The position numbers were made by a program, and so were the translations under genes. From Flavobacteriaceae bacterium (GTDB taxonomy: Bacteria; Bacteroidota; Bacteroidia; Flavobacteriales; Flavobacteriaceae): a stretch of DNA of 19,124 bases. The notes beneath the pieces are model-generated. The model saw nothing but the letters and a program-made list of their open reading frames with translations. It did not search any database and was not told where the DNA came from. Positions 7,500 through 15,176 of this stretch are shown piece by piece (the stretch's first letter is position 1; each line of letters begins with the position of its first letter). Location of the stretch: NCBI GenBank assembly GCA_023262245.1, contig JALRDC010000126.1, positions 1 through 19,124 of the forward strand, written 5' to 3'.

Positions 7500-9329
7500 C
7501 TAGTATTCAGAGTAAATTAATTCCAGCTTCACTTTTTTATCTGTTAGGCTACTGTCGGGGTTTGAACCCACCACTACTACTCCTAGTGGATTGAGCGTTG
7601 CTGCTTGAGGATAATTCAACCATTCTAAAGCTTCATTTTTTCGTGCTTTTACAGCATTGGAATTATCTATATTAGCAGTTACAACAAGTCCCAAATCAGC
7701 GTTGATTGAGTCGTTCCTTATAATGTTGGTCAGGTGCCGGGTCACATTAAAACGATAGCGAAAGGGCTTGTCGTTCTCGTCCAACTCTAGGATGCCTCCA
7801 AAAATTTGTTTGTTTGTGTTCTGAGCCGATGAAGTTGTTGTGGAACCGTCATTGATGTAATCGGCAATAGGTTTTCCTGTGTTGTAATCAAAAAGATATA
7901 ATCGCTGAGCAATTAGCTCTTGTGGGTTTGTTGTTTCAGGATCAATATAAAATATCAAACTGGCTTCATTGATCAACCAGGTCTTGGTTCTGATGTTGTC
8001 TAAAAGCTCGTTTTCTTCAGGGTTATCTTCTGAAAAAAGTCTGATTTTTCCGTGCAACCTACTGCTTTGTATGAAAAGTTTATCGGTTGAACTGTTGTTT
8101 TGAGATGCTGTGATACGCTGCTGAATTGCTGCGTTAAAAGAGTCGTTTTTAAGAATGTTTACTTGAGTGCCTCCAAGACGTAGGGTAAAATTTCTCGTTA
8201 CTTTTTCTATCGTATCATCTGAAGTGTCATCTGATGTTCCCTGAGTATTATAATCGTTGAATTCATATTCAATTTTAATCTCTGCATTTTGGAAATTCAA
8301 TAGCATGTATAAATCATCGCTAAGGTTATCGGTTCTTATGATGAATCCGCGCATTTCTTTTTGATAAGCGGTGGTTCCTGAAAGTGCATCGCTTCCTTCC
8401 AGGTCCAAGAGACGTTCTTGAAAAAAGTTTGTATCTAATGGTACGCGGATTCTAGGTGTTAAACGGGTTTCAACCTGTGTAGTTTCATCAACATCCGTAG
8501 TTTCAGGATCGTCCTCCGAATAATTAAAGCGGAGTTCGTCAAAATTTAGTTGAACGGTTTGGTCTAAGAGTGTCGCGCCTACAAATCCTTCTTCATAGTA
8601 ATCGCGATTGGAATAATAAGCGCGTTCCGATTCAAAATTTGTATTAGGGTCTAAATTTCCAAGATAATAGGTCAACTCATATACTTGTAAATTGAATTGC
8701 GCTTCCCGATTTCCATAAATAGAATCTATGGTATACACTCTATTTTCCGCATCATAAGTAGCGTTATCAGTGTCATTATGATCTAATATCCCATCGCCGT
8801 CACTATCAGAACTTAATGGATTTAAACCTGCTTGCGTCTCAGCAAGATCGGTCAGTTCATCTCCGTCAGAATTACTTTGTGGATCGTTAGGGTCTGCATC
8901 AAAAGAATCAATAACCCCATCGTTATCGGTATCTCTTACATTCGTAAAAAAAGGAATCTCTAAATAGGCTTGCTTTACCGTTTCTTCTTCTGAGATAAGG
9001 GTTGGGTCGGATTCGTCATCGAAATCTTCAAATCGCTGGCTTAGATCCCCAAAAACGGGGTCACTTCCGATGATGACTTGAGTTACTATACTTGCTTCTG
9101 CCCGTCCAAATACAGGATGGTTAATTACCCCAAGTTGTGCAAGAGGCTGATTGCTTGACTCTATTTCATTTATGCTCTCTTGAAAAGTAAAGGCTGGGAA
9201 ACTTTCAGATTCGGTTTGTAGCATTTGATCCGACAATAAATTTTCTCCTACGGGATAGTAATCTTGGTTACAAGAGTAGAGTAAAAGCGTTGTAATGATG
9301 CTTACAGTAATGGGGAAATACTTTTTCAA
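7500..9329 (-). CDS. DUF4270 lipoprotein with calcium-binding-type repeats
   Basis: This 609-residue surface or periplasmic lipoprotein has a signal peptide (1-19) ending in the lipobox LLYSC, with Cys20 as the lipidated residue. NQDYYPVGENLL after the Cys, and the following QPLAQLGVINHPVFGRAEASI, are typical of the DUF4270 family (Bacteroidota, function unknown). Residues about 132-190 form a run of acidic repeats (DTDNDGVIDSFDADPNDP, NSDGDELTDLAE, SDSDGDGILDHNDTDN). These resemble thrombospondin type 3/EF-like loops that bind calcium, and appear inserted into the DUF4270 fold. The rest is beta-rich. It starts 11 bases after the stop of the GlgA-like gene on the same strand, so the two form an operon. 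No enzymatic motif is visible. Confidence 0.85.
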   Translation of the reverse strand: MKKYFPITVSIITTLLLYSCNQDYYPVGENLLSDQMLQTESESFPAFTFQESINEIESSNQPLAQLGVINHPVFGRAEASIVTQVIIGSDPVFGDLSQRFEDFDDESDPTLISEEETVKQAYLEIPFFTNVRDTDNDGVIDSFDADPNDPQSNSDGDELTDLAETQAGLNPLSSDSDGDGILDHNDTDNATYDAENRVYTIDSIYGNREAQFNLQVYELTYYLGNLDPNTNFESERAYYSNRDYYEEGFVGATLLDQTVQLNFDELRFNYSEDDPETTDVDETTQVETRLTPRIRVPLDTNFFQERLLDLEGSDALSGTTAYQKEMRGFIIRTDNLSDDLYMLLNFQNAEIKIEYEFNDYNTQGTSDDTSDDTIEKVTRNFTLRLGGTQVNILKNDSFNAAIQQRITASQNNSSTDKLFIQSSRLHGKIRLFSEDNPEENELLDNIRTKTWLINEASLIFYIDPETTNPQELIAQRLYLFDYNTGKPIADYINDGSTTTSSAQNTNKQIFGGILELDENDKPFRYRFNVTRHLTNIIRNDSINADLGLVVTANIDNSNAVKARKNEALEWLNYPQAATLNPLGVVVVGSNPDSSLTDKKVKLELIYSEY

Positions 9330-9340
9330 AAGAAGCTCTG

Positions 9341-10141
9341 TTAAGATTTATCGTTATAAAAATCAATATATACTTCTTTGTCCTGCGACTGTGAGAAGTT
9401 TAGGTGTGGTTTTTTACTCTGTTTTACTTGTTCTACAACTGATTTAGGAAGTTTATCTGAGGCTAAAATTAGCCCGTCTGAATGCTCAATAGTTAATTTT
9501 GTAAGGGCTTCAAAGGTCGCTTTTTTTAGATTCGTTAGTTGTTCGTCTGCAACTTTATCAAAAGCCACTTTCTCATAAATCCCATCGGATAAAATCCCTT
9601 CAAAATCAGGTTCGTAAATTGAGCTTATGATCTTACTATTGGTAAAAAGAGGTTCGTCTGCATAGTAAGACTTTAAGTATAAAGGGAATAATGAAGTAAA
9701 CCAACCGTGAAGATGAATGACATCTGGAGACCAATTCAGTTTTTTAACTGTTTCAATCACTCCCTTGGTAAAGAAGATCATTCGTTCATCGTTGTCTTTA
9801 AATACACTTCCATCTGTATCGTGTAAGATGGCACGACGTTTAAAATATTCTTCATTGTCAATAAAGTAAACCTGCATTCGCTCCTTTGGAATGGAGGCTA
9901 CTTTAATAATCAGCGGCATGTCCATATCGTTAATCACTAAATTCATTCCTGACAAACGAATTACCTCATGCAATTGATGGCGTCTTTCATTTATCAAACC
10001 ATAACGAGGAATAAAAATTCGGGTTTGTCCTCCATGTTCATTTATAGCTTTTGGGATTTGAAACGAATTTATTGCTTGACCCGTTTGCGGGAGGTAGGGA
10101 ACTACCTCAGAAGAAATGATTAATACTCTCTTGTCTTTCAT
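9341..10141 (-). CDS. Half-length glycogen/starch-synthase-like protein (GT5 N-terminal domain only)
   Basis: This 266-residue protein matches only the first Rossmann-like half of GlgA (GT5). It shows RVLIISSEVVPYLPQTG at the start, RIFIPRYGLINERRHQLHEV (41-60), VYFIDNEEYFKRR (91-103) and VIHLHGW (141-147, equivalent to the HxHDW block of GlgA). The KTGGL nucleotide-sugar motif expected at about 18-22 reads PQTGQ, so the key lysine and one glycine are missing. The C-terminal half of a GT-B enzyme (another 200-plus residues) is absent. Catalysis as glycogen synthase is therefore unlikely, although databases usually label this family glycogen/starch synthase. Translation could begin 39 bases upstream, but the ATG at 10139-10141 gives the correct family N-terminus MKDKRVLIIS, so I chose it. 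It is the first gene of a unit with the DUF4270 lipoprotein. Confidence 0.8.
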   Translation of the reverse strand: MKDKRVLIISSEVVPYLPQTGQAINSFQIPKAINEHGGQTRIFIPRYGLINERRHQLHEVIRLSGMNLVINDMDMPLIIKVASIPKERMQVYFIDNEEYFKRRAILHDTDGSVFKDNDERMIFFTKGVIETVKKLNWSPDVIHLHGWFTSLFPLYLKSYYADEPLFTNSKIISSIYEPDFEGILSDGIYEKVAFDKVADEQLTNLKKATFEALTKLTIEHSDGLILASDKLPKSVVEQVKQSKKPHLNFSQSQDKEVYIDFYNDKS

Positions 10142-10177
10142 ATGCTGTTCTCCATAAGGAAAAGTTCTGCAAAAATA

Positions 10178-10185
10178 CAAAATTA
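10178..10185 (-). promoter_or_regulatory. Predicted promoter -7 box of the GlgA-like/DUF4270 unit
   Basis: Read on the minus strand this is TAATTTTG, an exact match to TAnnTTTG. The predicted start is near 10172, giving a leader of about 30 bases. The -33 region is T-rich (a TTTTT run at about 10200-10204) without a perfect TTG. It sits in the 96-base divergent spacer shared with panC. Confidence 0.5.
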
Positions 10186-10209
10186 ATAGACATATACTTA
10201 AAAACTACC

Positions 10210-10217
10210 TACTTTAG
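10210..10217 (+). promoter_or_regulatory. Possible promoter -7 box of panC
   Basis: TACTTTAG is one base off TAnnTTTG, 20 bases before the panC ATG, which predicts a transcript start near 10224. It would overlap the -33 region of the divergent unit, so the two promoters may compete. Confidence 0.35.
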
Positions 10218-10237
10218 CCATGCTAATTATTTCCTAA

Positions 10238-11083
10238 ATGTTGGTATTTAAAGCCGCAGCAGAAATTCGTGATTATTTTAAATCAAAATCAGTTCCACTG
10301 GGTTTAGTTCCAACTATGGGAGCGCTTCACTCTGGTCATCTTTCTTTAGTACAACGTGCTTGTAATGAAAATGAAAGGGTGGTTGTTAGTATTTACGTCA
10401 ATCCTACACAATTTAATCAAGCAGCTGATCTTAGTCATTATCCTTCAAACTTCAAAAGAGATAAGGAGCTTTTGAAACCTTTTGGAAATCAAGTAATCAT
10501 TTATGCCCCTGATGATAATGAAATCTATCCGGAGGGAACTAAAAGTAAAAATTATGATTTTGGAACACTTACCACTTACATGGAGGGGGAGTTCCGCCCT
10601 GGGCACTTTAATGGTGTTGCCACTGTGGTGGAAACACTTTTGAAAACCATCAGACCTTCTAAAGCTTACTTTGGCGAAAAAGATTTCCAACAACTTCAAG
10701 CCATCAAAGCATTAAATATTCAAAAAAACCTAGGGGTTGTTATTGTTGGTTGTCCTATTGTGAGAGAAGCACAAGGACTGGCAATGAGTTCGAGAAACCA
10801 AAACCTCACTCCTGATCAAAGAAAACAAGCTTCTGTCATTTACAAGACTCTCCAAAAATTAAAAAACAAAGATTTCGATGGCAATATTAAAGAAATGAGA
10901 GCCTATTTTGTAAAACAAGTAGAACAATACAACTCTTTTAAAGTAGAATATTTTCTTGTCGCCTCTCCTAAAGATCTAATTCCTGTAGATGAAATTAACC
11001 CAGATGGAATTTATCGTTTTTTTGTTGCTGTATTTGTAGGGAAAACAAGGCTTATTGATACGTTGCCATTTGACAGAATGTAA
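10238..11083 (+). CDS. panC: Pantoate--beta-alanine ligase (pantothenate synthetase)
   Basis: This 281-residue cytoplasmic enzyme joins pantoate and beta-alanine with ATP to form pantothenate, the precursor of CoA. It has PTMGALHSGH at 25-34 (the HIGH-like ATP site is HSGH), VNPTQF at 54-59, the FGEKDFQQ block at 145-152, and REAQGLAMSSRN at 176-187, containing the KMSKS-like SSRN. Length and motifs are complete. The block normally reading READGLAMSSRN has Gln for Asp at 179, a small change. It lies just before panD, which supplies its beta-alanine, and diverges from the GlgA-like gene. panB is not in the window. Confidence 0.97.
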   Translation: MLVFKAAAEIRDYFKSKSVPLGLVPTMGALHSGHLSLVQRACNENERVVVSIYVNPTQFNQAADLSHYPSNFKRDKELLKPFGNQVIIYAPDDNEIYPEGTKSKNYDFGTLTTYMEGEFRPGHFNGVATVVETLLKTIRPSKAYFGEKDFQQLQAIKALNIQKNLGVVIVGCPIVREAQGLAMSSRNQNLTPDQRKQASVIYKTLQKLKNKDFDGNIKEMRAYFVKQVEQYNSFKVEYFLVASPKDLIPVDEINPDGIYRFFVAVFVGKTRLIDTLPFDRM

Positions 11084-11091
11084 TACCTTTG
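11063..11091 (+). promoter_or_regulatory. Strong predicted promoter of panD, overlapping the panC 3' end
   Basis: TTG (11063-11065), an 18-base spacer and TACCTTTG (11084-11091) match the flavobacterial promoter consensus TTG-N17-23-TAnnTTTG at every fixed position. The -33 element is inside panC and the -7 box is in the 12-base gap. Only CCCC separates the box from the panD ATG, so transcription should start at or next to the start codon. panD and the genes after it may be made independently of panC. Confidence 0.7.
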
Positions 11092-11095
11092 CCCC

Positions 11096-11446
11096 ATGCT
11101 TATTGAAGTTCTAAAATCCAAAATTCATCGTATTACGGTTACAGATGCCGATCTTAATTATATCGGAAGTATTACCTTAGACAAAAAACTCATTGAAGCT
11201 GCAAACTTAATTGTAGGGGAAAAAGTTCAAGTCGTAAATATCAATAATGGAGAACGTCTTGAAACCTATGTCATCGAAGGAAAAGAAGGGAGTGGTGAGG
11301 TAACTTTAAATGGTCCCGCAGCGCGTAAAGTTCAAAAAGGGGATGTCATCATCGTAATTTCTTATGCGCAACTAACTATTGAAGAAGTTAAAAGTTTTAA
11401 ACCTATACTTATTTTCCCTGACGAAAACACCAACCAACTCCGCTAA
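11096..11446 (+). CDS. panD: Aspartate 1-decarboxylase (pyruvoyl enzyme)
   Basis: This 116-residue proenzyme decarboxylates L-aspartate to beta-alanine for PanC. The self-cleavage site is Gly24-Ser25 in YIGSITLD, and Ser25 becomes the pyruvoyl group. NGPAARKVQKGDVIIVISYA (about 72-91) is the conserved central block. Length is standard for the family. Residues after 100 (KPILIFPDENTNQLR) match the usual C-terminal tail. It starts 12 bases after panC, has its own promoter box, and is followed within 4 bases by the next gene. Confidence 0.97.
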   Translation: MLIEVLKSKIHRITVTDADLNYIGSITLDKKLIEAANLIVGEKVQVVNINNGERLETYVIEGKEGSGEVTLNGPAARKVQKGDVIIVISYAQLTIEEVKSFKPILIFPDENTNQLR

Positions 11447-11450
11447 GATT

Positions 11451-12440
11451 TTGAAACGTATAAAATCATCTCTCAAAGTTTTAGTCCCTCTAAGTATTGG
11501 TCTGTTTTTTATTTACCTTACCTTAAATGCAACTACAGTTGAAGAAAGAAATCTGATAGCAAACTATATTAAAAATGCAGATTATCGCTTTGTTTTGTTA
11601 TCAGTATTTTTCGGCATCTTTAGTCATTTGTCTCGAGCCTATCGCTGGCAATACTTATTAGCCCCTATGGGTTATAAACCTCGGTTTATCAATTCTGTTT
11701 TAGCTGTTTTAATTGCCTATATCTCGAATTTAGGAATCCCAAGATCTGGAGAAATTCTAAGGGCAACCACCTTGAGTTCCTATGAAAAAATTCCCTTCGA
11801 AAAAACTTTTGGAACCATCATTGCGGAACGCCTAGTAGATCTTGTCCTTCTTGTTGGCTTTGTCTTTATCGCCTTAAGTTTACAATACGACCTCATCTGG
11901 GAGGTGCTCAAAGAGAAAAGGATTGCTCCATCTACCGTCCTCTTCGGAATAGCTTTTCTTGTTATTGCAGCTTTAGGACTCCGTACGCTTTTCATGAAAA
12001 ATAAATCTGAATTCGTCTTAAAAATAAAATCGTTTTTAAAAGGATTAGTAGAAGGGATTTTAAGCATACGATCCATGCCTAATAAAGGGGCTTTCCTTAT
12101 TCATACTATTTTTATATGGCTCATGTATTTAGCCATGTTTTATGTCATCAAATGGACCGTCCCTGAAACCAGCACGCTTGGACTTAATGCCTTATTACCT
12201 GCCTTTGTAATTGGAGGGTTAACAATTTCTGCCACCAATGGAGGTATTGGAATTTACCCTTTTTCTGTTGCTTTAATGCTTGGGGCATTTGGTATTTCCA
12301 ATGAATCTGGATTAGCCTTCGGATGGATCATGTGGACCTCGCAAACGCTTATGATCATTGTCTTTGGTAGCCTTTCTTTTTTTGTGCTACCTTTAGTTAA
12401 TCGTAAAAAAGAAACCTCTCCTCTCCAATGGCCAAAGTAA
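11451..12440 (+). CDS. LPG-synthase-TM family integral membrane protein (YbhN/UPF0104-like)
   Basis: From the TTG at 11451 this is a 329-residue protein with about eight hydrophobic segments (about 7-23, 46-62, 82-96, 128-146, 161-178, 214-236, 245-290 as a bipartite block, and 300-324). Family marks are GIPRSGEILRA at 95-105, ERLVDL at 126-131 and the glycine-rich GGLTISATNGGIGIYP at 255-270. It corresponds only to the membrane half of MprF. The aminoacyl-transferase domain that makes lysyl-phosphatidylglycerol is missing, so it should not be called an LPG synthase; a lipid-flipping or transport role is inferred from the family. No ATG exists near the 5' end. TTG at 11451, 4 bases after the panD stop, gives the usual length; TTG at 11379 inside panD would add 24 residues. 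It overlaps radA by 13 bases. Confidence 0.85.
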   Translation: MKRIKSSLKVLVPLSIGLFFIYLTLNATTVEERNLIANYIKNADYRFVLLSVFFGIFSHLSRAYRWQYLLAPMGYKPRFINSVLAVLIAYISNLGIPRSGEILRATTLSSYEKIPFEKTFGTIIAERLVDLVLLVGFVFIALSLQYDLIWEVLKEKRIAPSTVLFGIAFLVIAALGLRTLFMKNKSEFVLKIKSFLKGLVEGILSIRSMPNKGAFLIHTIFIWLMYLAMFYVIKWTVPETSTLGLNALLPAFVIGGLTISATNGGIGIYPFSVALMLGAFGISNESGLAFGWIMWTSQTLMIIVFGSLSFFVLPLVNRKKETSPLQWPK

Positions 12441-13780
12441 AAAAAGGCTTTTTTTGTCAAAATTGTGGAACGCAACACACCCAGTGGCAAGGGCAATGTA
12501 ACGGATGTAAGGAGTGGAATACATTACTAGAAGAACTCCTTTCTAAAGAAGCTCCAAAAGAATGGGAGTCAAATCAAAAACAAAAAACAGCACAACCCAT
12601 TCGCATTGACCAAATTGATGTTGCTGCTATTCCTAGAATCAAAACAGGAGATGCCGAATTTGATCGGGTCTTAGGTGGCGGCATTGTTCCTGGTGTAGTT
12701 GTCCTTTTAGGTGGAGAGCCTGGAATTGGAAAATCTACCCTATTACTTCAACTCGCCCTACAACTTAAAAAGAAGGTGCTTTATGTTTCTGGTGAGGAGA
12801 GTCAACAACAGATTAAATTAAGAGCGGGTAGAATGGGTCTTGATGAAAATCACTGTTATGTTTTAAGTGAAACAGAAACCCAACGCATTTTCCTTCAAAT
12901 TCAAAAATTGAATCCCGAGTTAGTAATTATTGATTCCATTCAAACCTTACACAGTAGCCATATTGAGAGTGGTGCTGGTAGCGTTTCTCAAATACGCAAT
13001 TGCGCTGCAGAGTTGATTCAATATGCAAAGACTACTAATGTACCCGTAATTTTAGTGGGTCACATCACTAAAGACGGTGCTATAGCAGGACCAAAAATAC
13101 TAGAGCATATGGTAGATACCGTATTTCAATTTGAGGGAGATCGCAACCATATCTATCGCATTTTAAGGGCTCAGAAAAACCGTTTTGGTGCCACTTCGGA
13201 AATTGGCATTTATGAAATGGTCAGCCAAGGTTTAAGGCAAGTAACCAACCCCAGCGAAGTATTAATTTCCGAGAAAGAAGAAAACCTCAGCGGCCACGCC
13301 ATTGCGGCTACTATCGAAGGCGTTCGCCCCTTGATGATTGAGGTTCAAGCTTTAGTAAGCACCGCAGTTTACGGAACCCCGCAGCGCAGTAGCACAGGGT
13401 TTAATTCGAAAAGACTCAACATGCTGTTAGCTGTCTTAGAAAAAAGAGCTGGATTTGCTTTAGGCAGTAAAGATGTTTTTATTAATATCACAGGAGGAAT
13501 GAGTATAGAAGATCCTGCTTTGGATTTAGCGGTCATCGCTGCTATTTTATCGAGCTATCACGACCTTCCCATCCCACAACAAATATGCTTTGCAGCAGAA
13601 ATTGGACTCTCTGGAGAAATTAGACCCGTTGCCAAAGCTGATCAACGAATCCAGGAAGCAGAAAAACTAGGATTTGAACGTTTTGTTGTTTCTCAATATA
13701 CCAAACTTGGAGGAACTCAAAAGAGCATTCAAATTCAACAACTATCTAAAGTAGAAAGCCTAGTTGATTTACTTTTTTAA
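12428..13780 (+). CDS. radA: DNA repair protein RadA (Sms)
   Basis: This 450-residue RecA-like ATPase and DNA helicase promotes branch migration in recombination. The order is: a C4 zinc finger with Cys10, Cys13, Cys24 and Cys27; Walker A GGEPGIGKST at 95-104; Walker B LVIIDS at 165-170; the RadA-specific KNRFG at 250-254; and a C-terminal Lon-protease-like domain (about 280-450, with the FINITGGMSIEDPALDLA region), which lacks protease activity in this family. Length is standard. It overlaps the preceding membrane-protein gene by 13 bases, suggesting translational coupling and transcription from the panD promoter. Confidence 0.97.
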   Translation: MAKVKKGFFCQNCGTQHTQWQGQCNGCKEWNTLLEELLSKEAPKEWESNQKQKTAQPIRIDQIDVAAIPRIKTGDAEFDRVLGGGIVPGVVVLLGGEPGIGKSTLLLQLALQLKKKVLYVSGEESQQQIKLRAGRMGLDENHCYVLSETETQRIFLQIQKLNPELVIIDSIQTLHSSHIESGAGSVSQIRNCAAELIQYAKTTNVPVILVGHITKDGAIAGPKILEHMVDTVFQFEGDRNHIYRILRAQKNRFGATSEIGIYEMVSQGLRQVTNPSEVLISEKEENLSGHAIAATIEGVRPLMIEVQALVSTAVYGTPQRSSTGFNSKRLNMLLAVLEKRAGFALGSKDVFINITGGMSIEDPALDLAVIAAILSSYHDLPIPQQICFAAEIGLSGEIRPVAKADQRIQEAEKLGFERFVVSQYTKLGGTQKSIQIQQLSKVESLVDLLF

Positions 13781-13803
13781 TACTTTTTTTAGAAAAAAGA
13801 GAG

Positions 13804-13811
13804 TATCTTCG
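13804..13811 (+). promoter_or_regulatory. Predicted promoter -7 box of gdhA
   Basis: TATCTTCG matches TAnnTTTG except for C at the seventh base. The predicted start is near 13817, a leader of about 16 bases. The -33 region is T-rich (TTTTTTT run at about 13784-13790) with no clean TTG. It lies in the 52-base gap after radA. Confidence 0.45.
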
Positions 13812-13832
13812 AAAGACATAAATACGAGCCTA

Positions 13833-15173
13833 ATGAAAGAAATTATCTCCCAATTTATTGCAGAAGTAAACGCTAAAAACCAAAATGAGCCAGAGTTTAT
13901 GCAGGCTGTAACCGAGGTTGCAGAAAATGTAATTCCTTACATAGTTCAACACGATATTTACTACGGGCAAAATATTTTACTCCGAATTACAGAACCTGAA
14001 CGCGTAGTTTCTTTTCGTGTTGCATGGATTGATGACAAGGAAGAAATTCAGGTAAACCGTGGATATCGCATCGAGATGAACTCAGCAATAGGACCCTACA
14101 AAGGAGGACTTCGCTTTCACCCTAGTGTGAATTTGAGTGTGTTAAAATTTTTAGCCTTCGAGCAAACCTTTAAAAACAGCCTCACTACACTCCCTATGGG
14201 TGGTGGAAAAGGAGGTTCCGATTTTAATCCCAAAGGGAAATCCGACACCGAAATCATGCGCTTTTGTCAAAGTTTTATGACCGAGTTATTTAGACATATA
14301 GGACCTAATCGAGATATTCCTGCAGGAGACATAGGTGTAGGTAGCAGAGAAATTGGCTATCTTTTTGGTCAATACAAACGTCTTAAAAACGAATTTACAG
14401 GAGTTTTAACTGGTAAAGGCGTAAGCTGGGGAGGGTCTTTAATTCGCCCTGAAGCAACCGGTTATGGTGTTGTTTACTTTACACAAGAAATGCTAATCAA
14501 CCGCAATGATAGTTTAGAAAACAAAAAAGTAGTTATTTCCGGTTCCGGGAATGTAGCCCAATATGCCGCAGAAAAATGCCTTCATCTTGGAGCCAAAGTA
14601 TATACCCTTTCCGATTCTTCTGGCTATATCCATGATCCGGAGGGTATTGATCATGAAAAACTAGCGTTCATTATGAATCTAAAAAACGTAAAAAGAGGAA
14701 GGATTAGTGAATACGTCAAAGCCTATCCCAAAGCCCAATTCTACAGTGGAAAAACCCCATGGGAAGTCCCATGCGACATTGCCCTCCCTTGCGCAACACA
14801 AAATGAACTAAATGAGAACGATGCCCAAATGCTGGTAAAAAACAACTGCTTATGCGTAGGGGAAGGAGCTAACATGCCTAGTACTCCCAAGGCAATAGAA
14901 ATCTTTACAGAAAACAAAATATTATTTGCCCCTGGGAAAGCTTCCAACGCAGGAGGAGTCGCAGTTTCAGGATTAGAAATGGCTCAAAACTCCTTGCGAT
15001 ACAGTTGGACTCGAGATGAAGTGGACCAACGCTTGCAGGCTATTATGAAGGATATTCACCAATCTTGTGTGCATTACGGCAAAGAAAAAGAGTACATTAA
15101 TTATGTCAAAGGAGCTAATATTGCAGGATTTGTAAAAGTGGCGGATGCCATGCTTGCTCAAGGAGTCGTTTAA
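13833..15173 (+). CDS. gdhA: NADP-type glutamate dehydrogenase
   Basis: This 446-residue hexameric-type glutamate dehydrogenase interconverts 2-oxoglutarate plus ammonium and glutamate. It shows GPYKGGLRFHPSVNLSVLKF (87-106), the catalytic-lysine block PMGGGKGGSDF (121-131, Lys126), the catalytic-aspartate block RDIPAGDIGVG (160-170, Asp166), and the Rossmann turn GSGNVAQYAA (237-246). Size and the GGSDFNPKGKSD wording match the bacterial NADP-dependent group (EC 1.4.1.4), so ammonium assimilation is the likely role; coenzyme choice is not proven by sequence. The frame is open 23 codons further upstream, but the ATG at 13833 follows the promoter box and gives the family N-terminus. recO follows after 3 bases. 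Confidence 0.96.
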   Translation: MKEIISQFIAEVNAKNQNEPEFMQAVTEVAENVIPYIVQHDIYYGQNILLRITEPERVVSFRVAWIDDKEEIQVNRGYRIEMNSAIGPYKGGLRFHPSVNLSVLKFLAFEQTFKNSLTTLPMGGGKGGSDFNPKGKSDTEIMRFCQSFMTELFRHIGPNRDIPAGDIGVGSREIGYLFGQYKRLKNEFTGVLTGKGVSWGGSLIRPEATGYGVVYFTQEMLINRNDSLENKKVVISGSGNVAQYAAEKCLHLGAKVYTLSDSSGYIHDPEGIDHEKLAFIMNLKNVKRGRISEYVKAYPKAQFYSGKTPWEVPCDIALPCATQNELNENDAQMLVKNNCLCVGEGANMPSTPKAIEIFTENKILFAPGKASNAGGVAVSGLEMAQNSLRYSWTRDEVDQRLQAIMKDIHQSCVHYGKEKEYINYVKGANIAGFVKVADAMLAQGVV

Positions 15174-15176
15174 ATT

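Noticed and set aside
9341..10141. Functional glycogen synthase (glgA)
   Set aside because: KTGGL is replaced by PQTGQ and the whole C-terminal GT-B domain is missing, so the catalytic name is not supported.
10142..10180. Longer N-terminus for the GlgA-like protein
   Set aside because: The extra residues are unlike the family start, overlap the predicted promoter and transcript start, and the ATG at 10139-10141 gives a normal N-terminus.
11379..11450. Longer LPG-TM protein starting inside panD
   Set aside because: It is also a TTG start; the added 24 residues are outside the first membrane segment and lengthen the protein beyond the usual size. Not excluded, but less likely.
13764..13832. 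Upstream extension of gdhA into the radA 3' end
   Set aside because: It would need a TTG start inside radA, adds residues not found in the family, and crosses the predicted gdhA promoter.
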